The notes beneath the pieces are model-generated. The model made no database searches and was not told the origin of the DNA. It saw nothing but the letters and a program-made list of their open reading frames with translations. Below, piece after piece: positions 1 through 7,303 of a stretch of 38,893 nucleotides of DNA. Positions within the stretch are counted from its first letter, which is position 1; each line of letters starts with the position of its first letter. The position numbers and the translations under genes are program-made. Origin of the DNA: JAYZDB01 sp036338025 (GTDB lineage Bacteria; Planctomycetota; UBA1135; UBA2386); contig JAYZDB010000037.1 of assembly GCA_036338025.1 (NCBI GenBank), forward strand, positions 1 to 38,893, in the 5' to 3' direction.

Positions 1-373
1 GCTGGCAATCACGGCGCCGCTCCCACGCTGCGACGTAAGAGATTCCTACAGAGAAAGTGGAAACAAGTTCCGGCAACGGTCTCGGTCACCGGAAGGACCG
101 GGATGATGCCGGCATGCGCAGGCCACTGGTCGGCGGCGGTGACTATCCTGGTCGAACGCAATAGCGGGGTGATCTTCCCGGTGTGACCGGGGCTGCGGGC
201 CAGTGCAGGGCCGCAGCAGAAAAGCACCCCAAGGTGGCCGCCCTCGATTAGGATGCTCCGGTTCACTTCGTCGCCCCAGTCAACACGGGGGCAATGGGTT
301 CTCAACCACCTCCGGAGCCCTCGTCACTCACCCAAGACTGTCGCTAGACACCTTGCTAGCCAGGACACACGCC
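1..373. other. No convincing gene before the ELWxxDGT gene
   Basis: No gene could be supported here. A minus-strand open frame of 98 codons (9-305) exists, but its product is Arg/Cys/His-rich, has no recognisable motif and looks like chance translation of GC-rich DNA. The plus frame that runs into the next gene is open from 203, but the residues before position 374 are Arg/Gly/Ser-rich and precede the real signal peptide. The stretch should hold the promoter and leader of the gene that starts at 374. I could not assign a -35/-10 pair. Confidence 0.5.
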
Positions 374-2476
374 ATGACCGCCCACGACTGCTTCCCGCAC
401 CGCATTTCGACGCTTTGCAGCATCGTGATGCTCGGAATCTGCACCCTGCCAACCGATCTAACAGCTCAGAGGATGCGCATCGGGAGCAGTAACCCTACAG
501 GCTGCCGGGCAGGATCTACATTCACGGATGCCTTGTTCGCCGCCAGCGATACCACCAACGGTGCCGAACTCTGGCACGTCGGCGCAAGCGGCACCAACCT
601 CCTCCACGACATCTACCCCGGATCTCGCAGTTCCTACCCGACGGAGATCACGCGTCGAAGTACGTCGAACGGCAACACCTGGCTGGTTGCTCACACTACG
701 GCGGCAAACGGCGAGATCGGACGGGAGTTGCACTACTACCCCAACCTGCCCAGCAGCACCTCCGGCGGATTCGTCATGGACATTCGGCCGGGCAAAGATA
801 GCTCCCATCCGTCGGAACTCACCCTGGTGGGCACGCGCTTGTTCTTCGTCGCCAACGACGGCACCAACGGACGTGAACTCTGGACCAGCAACGGCACCAC
901 CACCACCACCGCCATGGTCAAGGACATCGAACCCGGCGCCAAGAGTTCGAGCCCCTTTGGCCTGATTTCCTTCGCTGGCAAAGTTTTCTTTGCAGCCACC
1001 AGTGGGTCAAGCGGCACCGAACTGTGGTGTTCTGACGGCACCAGCGCTGGCACGGTACAGGTCAAGGACATCTACGCCGGCAAGCACAGTTCAACGCCAT
1101 CGCATTTCGCAGTCCTGGGGAAACGACTGTTCTTTGCGGCCACCACCGACGCCGCGGGCCGCGAACTGTGGTTCACGGACGGCTCTGCCGCTAACACCGT
1201 TCTGCACGCAGACATCAACGCCGGCAGCGGCAGCTCGTCGCCGACGCAAATGACGGCAGGATCCACCCTGGCCTTCACCGCTTCCACACCGGGTCCGCAA
1301 CGTGAACTGTACGTTCTCAACCCCACTACTGGCAATCCGGTCCGCAAGTCCAACCTGCCGCGCGGCGAGACCATTGGATGTCTAACCGCTGTCGGAAGTG
1401 GATTCTGGTTCCGAGCCTTCGGGAAAACGGTCGGGCACGAGCTGTTTCGTACTGCGCCAAGCGGAATCGTCCTGGTTCACGACTTGCGCGCCGGCACAGC
1501 AGGGTCCTACCCCTCCAATATTCAAGTGGTCGGAAAGGGGGTCATCTTCCGTGCCAACGACGGCAAGACGGGAATGGAACCTTGGCACAGCGATGGCGCG
1601 ACCGCGACCTTGATCCAGGACATCCGGCCGGGTAAGTGCAGCTCGCGGCCTTCGAAATTGACGCCCCTACTGAGTACCGCCGGGACTAAATTCTTGTTCG
1701 CGGCCAAGGGCGACCACAACGGCATCGAATTTTGGCAAACCGATAGCAAGAGCGCGACTCTCCTCAGAGACATCGACCCGCTGAAACCCCTGCCCGGCCT
1801 GCACTGGCGTGGAGACGCGACCGGATCGAATATCGTCATCAAGATCAAGGACGCCCAAGCCGGTCAGTTTGCATGGGTCGTGATCGGCACGGCGGTCTCG
1901 CCGCCGTTCACCCCAATTCCAAACGCCCGTGGCGCCCTGGCCGTCAACCTGCAGGCTCCCGTAATCATCTTCTCAGCGCCGCGGCTCAACAACGCTGGCG
2001 AAACCGAGATGCGATTTGCCAAACCGCCGATCAATGAACGTACTACACTGCTAAGTCAGGCGATATGCAGCAACACGGGCGACGACTCCGCAGCGTTCTT
2101 GGAGATCTCGGCGGTGAGCACCTGCAACCACGGATTCCGCGACCTCAACCCCCCACACGGCCCACGGGTAGAAGGCGAAATCTGCCTGGACGACGAAAGC
2201 GGCGAATACTCAGTCCGGGGATTTCGCACAGATGGCGGCTCGACCGAGGCCTTCCTCGGCCTGTACCAGAAGGGTCCCGGCGGGGATCTCGAACTCCTGC
2301 AGACCTACCCGATCTCCAATGGTGAGGAAATCAACGACTCGGGACAGATCGAGATCCTGTTGCCGCTAGAATTCTTCGACGCTCCGGGCCGCCATCTCGA
2401 GCTGCACCTGTTCACGGAAGAACCCACCCCCGAGGGCGCGAGTAGCAGCTCCCTGGTGGTCCAGTCGTACTGTTAG
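374..2476 (+). CDS. Secreted ELWxxDGT-repeat protein
   Basis: A predicted exported protein of 700 residues. I chose the ATG at 374 because it is followed by a signal-peptide-like stretch (MTAHDCFPHR, a hydrophobic SIVMLGICTL core, then a T-A-Q cleavage region). The frame is open further upstream but codes for nothing signal-like. The body carries about eight repeats of roughly 45-60 residues of the ELWxxDGT type, each with a G-x-E-L-W-like strand followed by a D-I-x-P-G-x-x-S-S-x-P turn. Examples are GRELWTSNGT, GTELWCSDGT, GRELWFTDGS and GMEPWHSDGA. The repeats start near residue 60 and end near residue 475. Such repeats probably fold as a beta-propeller-like surface. The last 200 or so residues are a separate, acidic beta-rich region ending in Cys. 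No enzymatic motif is visible. A membrane kinase gene follows 26 bases after the stop. The repeat family is recognised; the function is unknown. Confidence 0.85.
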   Translation: MTAHDCFPHRISTLCSIVMLGICTLPTDLTAQRMRIGSSNPTGCRAGSTFTDALFAASDTTNGAELWHVGASGTNLLHDIYPGSRSSYPTEITRRSTSNGNTWLVAHTTAANGEIGRELHYYPNLPSSTSGGFVMDIRPGKDSSHPSELTLVGTRLFFVANDGTNGRELWTSNGTTTTTAMVKDIEPGAKSSSPFGLISFAGKVFFAATSGSSGTELWCSDGTSAGTVQVKDIYAGKHSSTPSHFAVLGKRLFFAATTDAAGRELWFTDGSAANTVLHADINAGSGSSSPTQMTAGSTLAFTASTPGPQRELYVLNPTTGNPVRKSNLPRGETIGCLTAVGSGFWFRAFGKTVGHELFRTAPSGIVLVHDLRAGTAGSYPSNIQVVGKGVIFRANDGKTGMEPWHSDGATATLIQDIRPGKCSSRPSKLTPLLSTAGTKFLFAAKGDHNGIEFWQTDSKSATLLRDIDPLKPLPGLHWRGDATGSNIVIKIKDAQAGQFAWVVIGTAVSPPFTPIPNARGALAVNLQAPVIIFSAPRLNNAGETEMRFAKPPINERTTLLSQAICSNTGDDSAAFLEISAVSTCNHGFRDLNPPHGPRVEGEICLDDESGEYSVRGFRTDGGSTEAFLGLYQKGPGGDLELLQTYPISNGEEINDSGQIEILLPLEFFDAPGRHLELHLFTEEPTPEGASSSSLVVQSYC

Positions 2477-2496
2477 CCAGTCCTACTGTCAGCCAG
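2461..2496 (+). repeat. 16-bp tandem duplication over a stop codon
   Basis: CCAGTCGTACTGTTAG (2461-2476) is followed at once by CCAGTCCTACTGTCAG (2477-2492) and a further CCAG. The two copies match at 14 of 16 bases. The first copy encodes the last codons Q-S-Y-C and the stop of the ELWxxDGT gene. The second fills most of the 26-base gap before the kinase start. It looks like a recent small duplication at the gene end. Confidence 0.8.
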
Positions 2497-2502
2497 GTAT
2501 CT

Positions 2503-5178
2503 ATGTCGGAGTCCACGGACCCCCTCACCCGGGCCATCGAACTATCTATCGAGTTCGAAACGCTTCGAGGGACCAAATCAGTCGAGGAGTTCCTGCGCGA
2601 ACACGAGACGCTTCGTGAGCTCCTCGAGCCGCTGCTCGAACCGGACACCGGTCCGGACCAACGGCAGATCCTCGGTGACTTTGAACTCAGGCGCGAACTC
2701 GGTCGCGGCGGAATGGGGGTGGTGTACGAAGCGGTGCAGACCCTGCTCGGCCGTACCGTCGCCCTGAAACTACTGCCGCCGCATCGCGCACTATCGCCGC
2801 GTTCCTTGGCCATGTTCCGACGCGAGGCAACGTTGGCGGCCAGCCTCGATCACCCGGGTATCGCGAAGGTGCTCGAGTTCCAGGAAGTCGATGGCCAGTT
2901 GGCCTTGGCGATGGAACTCATCGATGGCCTCCCGCTGGACAGCGTCGAGGCACCGTTCGAGGGCCGTACTCCAGCAGACCTGACAGCCGCGGATCTGGCC
3001 AAGAGTGCCAATGTCGATACCGAGGACGAGTCCACTCCCGGTAGCTTCTCGGGCGGCTACGTGGAGGCGGCAGTCGAACTCGCCCGCCAGGTGGCCGAGG
3101 CACTGGACCACGCGCACAGCCGTGGCATCGTGCACCGGGATGTCAAACCCAGCAACATCCTGATCACCGCCCAGGGTCGCGCCGTGCTCACGGACTTCGG
3201 TCTGGCACGCGAACAGGGTATGCCGGGAATGACTCGCACCGGCGAATTCGCTGGCACATACCAGTATTCGGCGCCCGAGCAACTCGCCGGGCGTATCGAC
3301 GAAATCGACGGACGGACCGACATCTACGCCTTGGGTGCGACTCTCTATGAACTCCTGACCCTGCGCCGACCGATCGAAGCCGACTCCCTGGCAGAACACC
3401 TGCACCGCATCGAGCGAGAGGAGCCAACGCGACCCATCCGCCTCAATCCGCGGATCAGTGCCGACCTCGAGTCGGTGGTGCTCTGTGCCCTGGAAAAGGA
3501 CCGTCACCATCGATACGCAAGCTCTCGGGAGTTTGCCACCGACCTGCAATGCGTGCTGCTGAACACGCCGGTCCGAGCGCGGCGTCTCTCATCAACGATT
3601 CGGGCCACGCGCTGGGTACAGCGCAACCGGCTGGTCAGCACGTTCGGCGTCGTGCTCGTGGTTGCAACGACACTGATCTCTGTGTTTGCTGCCAGGACGA
3701 GTGAGGCGAAAGACCGGGAGAAAACCGCGCGCGAGCGCTGGGAGAACATCTGGGTTGGGGCGTCTACCGACGCAGTAGAGGTACGGGCCGCCAAGGCGAT
3801 TCCGGCCTGGCCTGCCCAGGTCAACGAACTCCACGCACTACGCCGGATCATCGAACAGGACTTGCTGCCCCGCCGAGAAGATCACTTCCTGGCCTTGGAG
3901 CACCTACGATCCGGTCGAATGCACGACAAGCCTGCGCGGCGCTCCGATACGCGTCCCAGCCACCCAGCGAACGCCCGGATCCTACGACTACTCGGCTCCA
4001 TCCACCGACTCACAATCGACTCCCGGGCGCTACCGGAATCGCACCCGGTCCACAAAGCTACCGCGCTGGAAATCAAGGGGATGCAAGCTGAGGTAAAAGA
4101 ACTCAGCAAGTTGGTCGAGACATCCAACCGGGTCGACATCGATGACCCCGAAGACTCGGCCTTGCACGACCGTCTCGAAGACCAGTTGTTCCGACTGCAA
4201 CAATTGGAAAAAGTGCTACTTCCGGACCTCCTTTACCGACTCAGCTGGGCCGAGCGCGTCGAGGAGGAGACCATTCTCAAACACCAGCACGCCTGGACAG
4301 CTGCCGCCGCGCGGGTCTCCGCTGATGCACGCTTCGAGGGCCAACCGCTGGCCCCACAAATGGGGCTGGTTCCGCTCGGCAAGGATCCGGACTCGGGATT
4401 GGAGGAGTTCGGCCACCCGATTTCTGGGAAGGTGCCCGTGCGAGGCGAGGACGGCAAGTTGAAGACCAGTCTCGAACACGGAATCGTGTTCGTGCTGATG
4501 CCGGGCAGTGCATTCACACCATCATCACGAACACGACGCTATAGCGTGCGTCTCGATCCGTTCTTCATCGGCAAGGCCGAGATGAGCCGGGCGCAGTGGC
4601 AGCGGCTCGCCCACGACCTACCGGGTCTGCGTTGGCGTGACGGTGGAATCGCAGACGTCCGCAACCACAGCCAGTTGAACAAACCAGTCAACGGGATCAG
4701 CTGGAACATGTGCCGATCACTCTTGGATCGCTACGGACTGGACATGCCCACGACAGCTCAATGGAACTACGTCAGTGTCTTTGGCGGCGGCGTTGGCGAA
4801 AAACAACTCAAGCTGTTCTCGAACCGTCGGGATCAACGCTATGCGAACCTCCGTAGAGTCGATCCATCGACCTGCGTCGACTACGACGACGGCTACGTCG
4901 GCCTTGCCCCCATCGTCTCGATGGCTGCCACCCCATCAGGCCTCTACCACTTGCATGGCAACGTCGCCGAGTGGTGCCGTGACCCATATCTTGGCCAGAC
5001 CTCACCGCCGCGAGATGGCGACGGTCTTCGCGTCACGGCGGCCACCCACAATGCCCAGAGGGTCGTTTGTGGCAGCGATTTCAACAGTACTACAAGACCC
5101 TTGTTACTCTTCGACAGGCGCTCACCCAGTTCTTCCGCCCGCACGATCGGGGTACGACCGATTCGGCGACTATTCTAG
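2503..5178 (+). CDS. Membrane Ser/Thr kinase with SUMF1/FGE-like domain
   Basis: An 891-residue Hanks-type Ser/Thr protein kinase. After a 57-residue acidic helical N-terminus comes a complete kinase domain (about 58-350): glycine loop GRGGMGVVYEA (67-77), Lys89 in VALKL, catalytic HRDVKPSN with Asp213, DFG at 231-233 and APEQ near 258. An acidic insert of about 40 residues (145-185) lies in the C-lobe before the catalytic loop. One transmembrane helix (about 377-397) follows. A helical region leads to a C-terminal sulfatase-modifying-factor-like domain (about 660-891) with FIGKAEMSRAQW, the PTTAQWNYV helix and HGNVAEWCRD. I do not see the paired Cys of true formylglycine-generating enzymes, so this domain is probably a ligand-binding or sensing module. 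A sigma factor gene starts 31 bases downstream, which suggests the kinase controls that factor. A CAGGT sequence just upstream is a plausible ribosome-binding site. Confidence 0.93.
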   Translation: MSESTDPLTRAIELSIEFETLRGTKSVEEFLREHETLRELLEPLLEPDTGPDQRQILGDFELRRELGRGGMGVVYEAVQTLLGRTVALKLLPPHRALSPRSLAMFRREATLAASLDHPGIAKVLEFQEVDGQLALAMELIDGLPLDSVEAPFEGRTPADLTAADLAKSANVDTEDESTPGSFSGGYVEAAVELARQVAEALDHAHSRGIVHRDVKPSNILITAQGRAVLTDFGLAREQGMPGMTRTGEFAGTYQYSAPEQLAGRIDEIDGRTDIYALGATLYELLTLRRPIEADSLAEHLHRIEREEPTRPIRLNPRISADLESVVLCALEKDRHHRYASSREFATDLQCVLLNTPVRARRLSSTIRATRWVQRNRLVSTFGVVLVVATTLISVFAARTSEAKDREKTARERWENIWVGASTDAVEVRAAKAIPAWPAQVNELHALRRIIEQDLLPRREDHFLALEHLRSGRMHDKPARRSDTRPSHPANARILRLLGSIHRLTIDSRALPESHPVHKATALEIKGMQAEVKELSKLVETSNRVDIDDPEDSALHDRLEDQLFRLQQLEKVLLPDLLYRLSWAERVEEETILKHQHAWTAAAARVSADARFEGQPLAPQMGLVPLGKDPDSGLEEFGHPISGKVPVRGEDGKLKTSLEHGIVFVLMPGSAFTPSSRTRRYSVRLDPFFIGKAEMSRAQWQRLAHDLPGLRWRDGGIADVRNHSQLNKPVNGISWNMCRSLLDRYGLDMPTTAQWNYVSVFGGGVGEKQLKLFSNRRDQRYANLRRVDPSTCVDYDDGYVGLAPIVSMAATPSGLYHLHGNVAEWCRDPYLGQTSPPRDGDGLRVTAATHNAQRVVCGSDFNSTTRPLLLFDRRSPSSSARTIGVRPIRRLF

Positions 5179-5209
5179 GCGTGCTCCTCCCACATCAACC
5201 TGGCAACAA

Positions 5210-5866
5210 GTGAACGAACGGTCTGATTCCAGTTCTCGAAGTGACATCGAGGATCTCCTGCGCCAGATGCACTCTGGTGACGAGACCGTTCTACCGAAAA
5301 TCCTCGATCGCATCTTGCCGTGGCTCAAGGGCTACGTGCGCAAGCGAGTGCAGGGCAAACTGAAAGCCAAGCTCGAGACCGAGGACGTCGTGCAGGATGC
5401 CGTCGCCAACTTCCTCAAAGACGCACCGAACTTCGTGGTGCAGGGCGAACCCCAGTTCCGGGCATTCCTACAGATGGTCGCGGACAACGTGATCCGCGGC
5501 CACCACCGTTACTTCGAACGCCAACGACGCCGGCTATCACGGGAGCGGCCCCTGTCCGGACTGACCGACGCCGCAATTGACACCGGCACTCCCAGCAAAG
5601 TTGCGTCCCAAGACGAGGGAGAAGCACGGGTACGGCTCTCACTCGAGATGATGGACCCGGTAGAGCAGCGCATCATCTGTATGAAGATCTACGACGATCT
5701 CACCTTCCGCGAGATCGGCGAAGCCTGCGGTATCCAAGAAGAGGCTGCCCGGCAACGCTTCCGTCGTGCTCTGCCCAAACTCCAAAAGAAGGTCCGCGAC
5801 CTCGCCAAAGGCGACGTCTGGAGCTTCCTGGGGCATAGCGAAAACGAGGCCGAAGGCCCCGGTTAG
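5210..5866 (+). CDS. ECF-like sigma-70 factor
   Basis: A 218-residue RNA polymerase sigma factor of the ECF type, with only regions 2 and 4. Region 2 (about residues 25-110) contains the helix LETEDVVQDAVANFLKD and a basic stretch (RYFERQRRRLSRER). Region 4 (about 150-205) has the helix-turn-helix DDLTFREIGEACGIQEEAAR, which would bind the -35 element. I chose the GTG at 5210 because no ATG lies between the kinase stop and the region 2 helices. Longer readings would overlap the kinase gene and add unrelated sequence. The gene is 31 bases behind the kinase gene and is probably co-transcribed. ECF factors linked to Ser/Thr kinases are common in planctomycetes and are thought to be activated by phosphorylation; that mechanism is inferred here. 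No anti-sigma gene is visible. Confidence 0.88.
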   Translation: MNERSDSSSRSDIEDLLRQMHSGDETVLPKILDRILPWLKGYVRKRVQGKLKAKLETEDVVQDAVANFLKDAPNFVVQGEPQFRAFLQMVADNVIRGHHRYFERQRRRLSRERPLSGLTDAAIDTGTPSKVASQDEGEARVRLSLEMMDPVEQRIICMKIYDDLTFREIGEACGIQEEAARQRFRRALPKLQKKVRDLAKGDVWSFLGHSENEAEGPG

Positions 5867-5876
5867 GCCATCCGAT

Positions 5877-7040
5877 CTACTTGCCCTTGCGGGCCGCCTT
5901 CTTGGTGCCCTTCGGGGGCACGGACCCGGCGCGACGCGTCGGAACCGGGACCTTGCGGAGCGGCTTCTTCTTGACGCCCTTAGGCGGAACAACGCGAGCA
6001 CGGCGCGGTGGGACCAGAACCTTGCGCGCACCCTTCTTGTTGGCGGGATTCGGGATCAGGGTCCGAGCCCGGCGCGTCGGGACGGGAACCGCACGACCGG
6101 CTCTCAAGGCTTCGAGGACCTTCGTGTGACGGTCGCGAATGCGTTGGTAGGTCTTGCTGTTGCCAGCGGCCTGGTGGTAGGCCTTCATTGCCTCGGCGTA
6201 GAGCTTGGCGTCACGCTTCTTCTGCGCCAGGTTCATGATCTGGGTCCAGAACCGGAGCTGCGGGTACTTGCTGGTCGGAACCCTGCCAGCATTCTTCATG
6301 ACAAGGAACTTGTCCCCGAGCTGCACAAAAGAACCGTTCTTGCGTGCATCTGCATAGATCTGGTCGACCTCAAGGTTGACCAGCGCCGCGTCGAGTGTAC
6401 CGCGCTGCGCGGCGGTCAGCTGAAGGTCTGCACTGGCAGCCGTGGCACTGCGGAAGTCGAACTTGCCCAGGTTGAGCCTGGCGATGAACATCGCAGACCT
6501 GGCTGTCTGATCACCCTCGGCTGCCGCTTTTTCGAGCCGCTTTATGGACTCCAACGCACGGACGGAACGCCGGAACGCCGAGACGCTACGTTCGCCTTGC
6601 TTGGAGAGCACGTTGCCTTGCTTGTCCATGAAGAGCAGCGTCGGGAACGCAACTCGCGAGCTCTTCTGGCCGAGCAGGTCCTGATCCGGATCGCCCTTGA
6701 GCTTGGTCGTGATGTGGCAGAACAACACAACCTCCTGGCCGAACTTCGAGAATTCCTTGTTGGAGAACGCACCGTTCTCCAGGGCTTTGCACGGGCCTCA
6801 AGGAGCGTAGCTACGGGTAAAGTACCCGAAGATCATCTTGCCACTCTGCCTGGCCTTGGCCTTGGCTTCAGCGTAGGACATGACCCAGTCGGCGTTCTGC
6901 AGCCACTCCTCGCTCAGGAGTTCTGTCTTGCGCTGCATCATGTCTGCCTGGTCATAGACGCGGGCGCTGCGCTGCGCGACAACGTCGCTTGCGACGGTCG
7001 CCACCAACGCCACCAAAAGGACCTTCGTAATCTTGTTCAT
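5877..7040 (-). CDS. Candidate selenoprotein: secreted thioredoxin-fold protein with U-G-P-C
   Basis: I read this as one 387-residue gene with an in-frame TGA (6798-6800) as selenocysteine 81. Both halves are in the same frame. Before the TGA are a signal peptide (MNKITKVLLVALVATVASDVVAQ) and a thioredoxin-like first strand (KMIFGYFTRSYAP). After it come G-P-C-K-A-L-E, the strand VVLFCHIT and a cis-Pro loop (VAFPTLLFMDKQGNVL). The TGA thus falls on the first Cys of a CGPC motif and gives U-G-P-C, with Cys84 as the resolving residue. A stem-loop sits just after the TGA at the distance expected for a bacterial SECIS. Residues about 160-310 are helical. The last 68 residues are three basic, Pro-rich repeats. 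A secreted or periplasmic thiol oxidoreductase role is likely. Its stop is 10 bases from the end of the convergent sigma factor gene. Alternatives are a nonsense mutation or a sequencing error, but the hairpin and the exact active-site position argue against both. Confidence 0.85.
5880..6083 (-). repeat. Three basic 22-23-residue repeats at the selenoprotein C-terminus
   Basis: The C-terminus of the TGA-containing thioredoxin-like protein (residues about 320-387) is three imperfect repeats. They begin VPTRRARTLIPN, VPPRRARVVPPKG and VPTRRAGSVPPKG, and each ends in a Lys/Arg cluster. They are rich in Lys, Arg, Pro and Val and should be extended and strongly positive. A tail like this could bind a polyanion such as nucleic acid, an acidic polysaccharide or a membrane surface; that is inference. 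Confidence 0.75.
6761..6800 (-). promoter_or_regulatory. Predicted bacterial SECIS element 1
   Basis: On the minus strand the TGA (6800-6798) is followed by 17 bases and then a perfect stem, GGAGAAC (6780-6774) pairing with GTTCTCC (6768-6762), around the loop GGTGC (6773-6769). One more T-A pair (6781/6761) extends it to 8 bp. There are 24 bases between the TGA and the apical loop, and the loop begins with G. The known bacterial SECIS rule is about 16-37 bases from UGA to the loop and a G in the first two loop bases. Both conditions are met. Confidence 0.8.
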
Positions 7041-7089
7041 GGGAGGCTCGGGGGGGGAGGGGATTGCAGGTCCGATGACCTTAGCCACT

Positions 7090-7118
7090 TGCCAAAACAC
7101 TCTGCCCCTTTTGGCAGA
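7090..7118. promoter_or_regulatory. Inverted repeat between divergent genes
   Basis: TGCCAAAA (7090-7097) and TTTTGGCA (7109-7116) form a perfect 8-bp inverted repeat with an 11-base spacer. An overlapping pair, TCTGCC (7101-7106) and GGCAGA (7113-7118), offers a competing fold. The element lies in the 263-base gap between the divergent selenoprotein (start 7040) and beta-propeller (start 7304) genes, about 50 bases upstream of the former. It could be an operator or a leader hairpin. No regulator can be named. Confidence 0.4.
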
Positions 7119-7303
7119 TCGTGACAGTCCTGTTGCAAGAGTGGGCGGCTCAGCTCTCTCCCATGTCCAGCGAGCCTCCTGGAGGATTCCCACCAAGCAG
7201 GGCGAGTCGGCGTTGCCGATGCGCAGAGACCTACCGAGGGAACGGTTCGTAACACGTTCTCACCGGGCTTCCGAGGCTCGGTGCGCACCGATATGACGCT
7301 GGG

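Noticed and set aside
9..305. A 98-codon minus-strand open frame at the left edge
   Set aside because: No motif, signal peptide or convincing start; Cys and Arg content suggests chance translation.
6798..7040. Treating the TGA at 6798 as a nonsense mutation, giving a truncated pseudogene
   Set aside because: The TGA sits exactly on the catalytic Cys position, is followed by a SECIS-like stem at the right distance, and the reading frame stays intact for 306 codons afterwards. Kept as the alternative explanation only.
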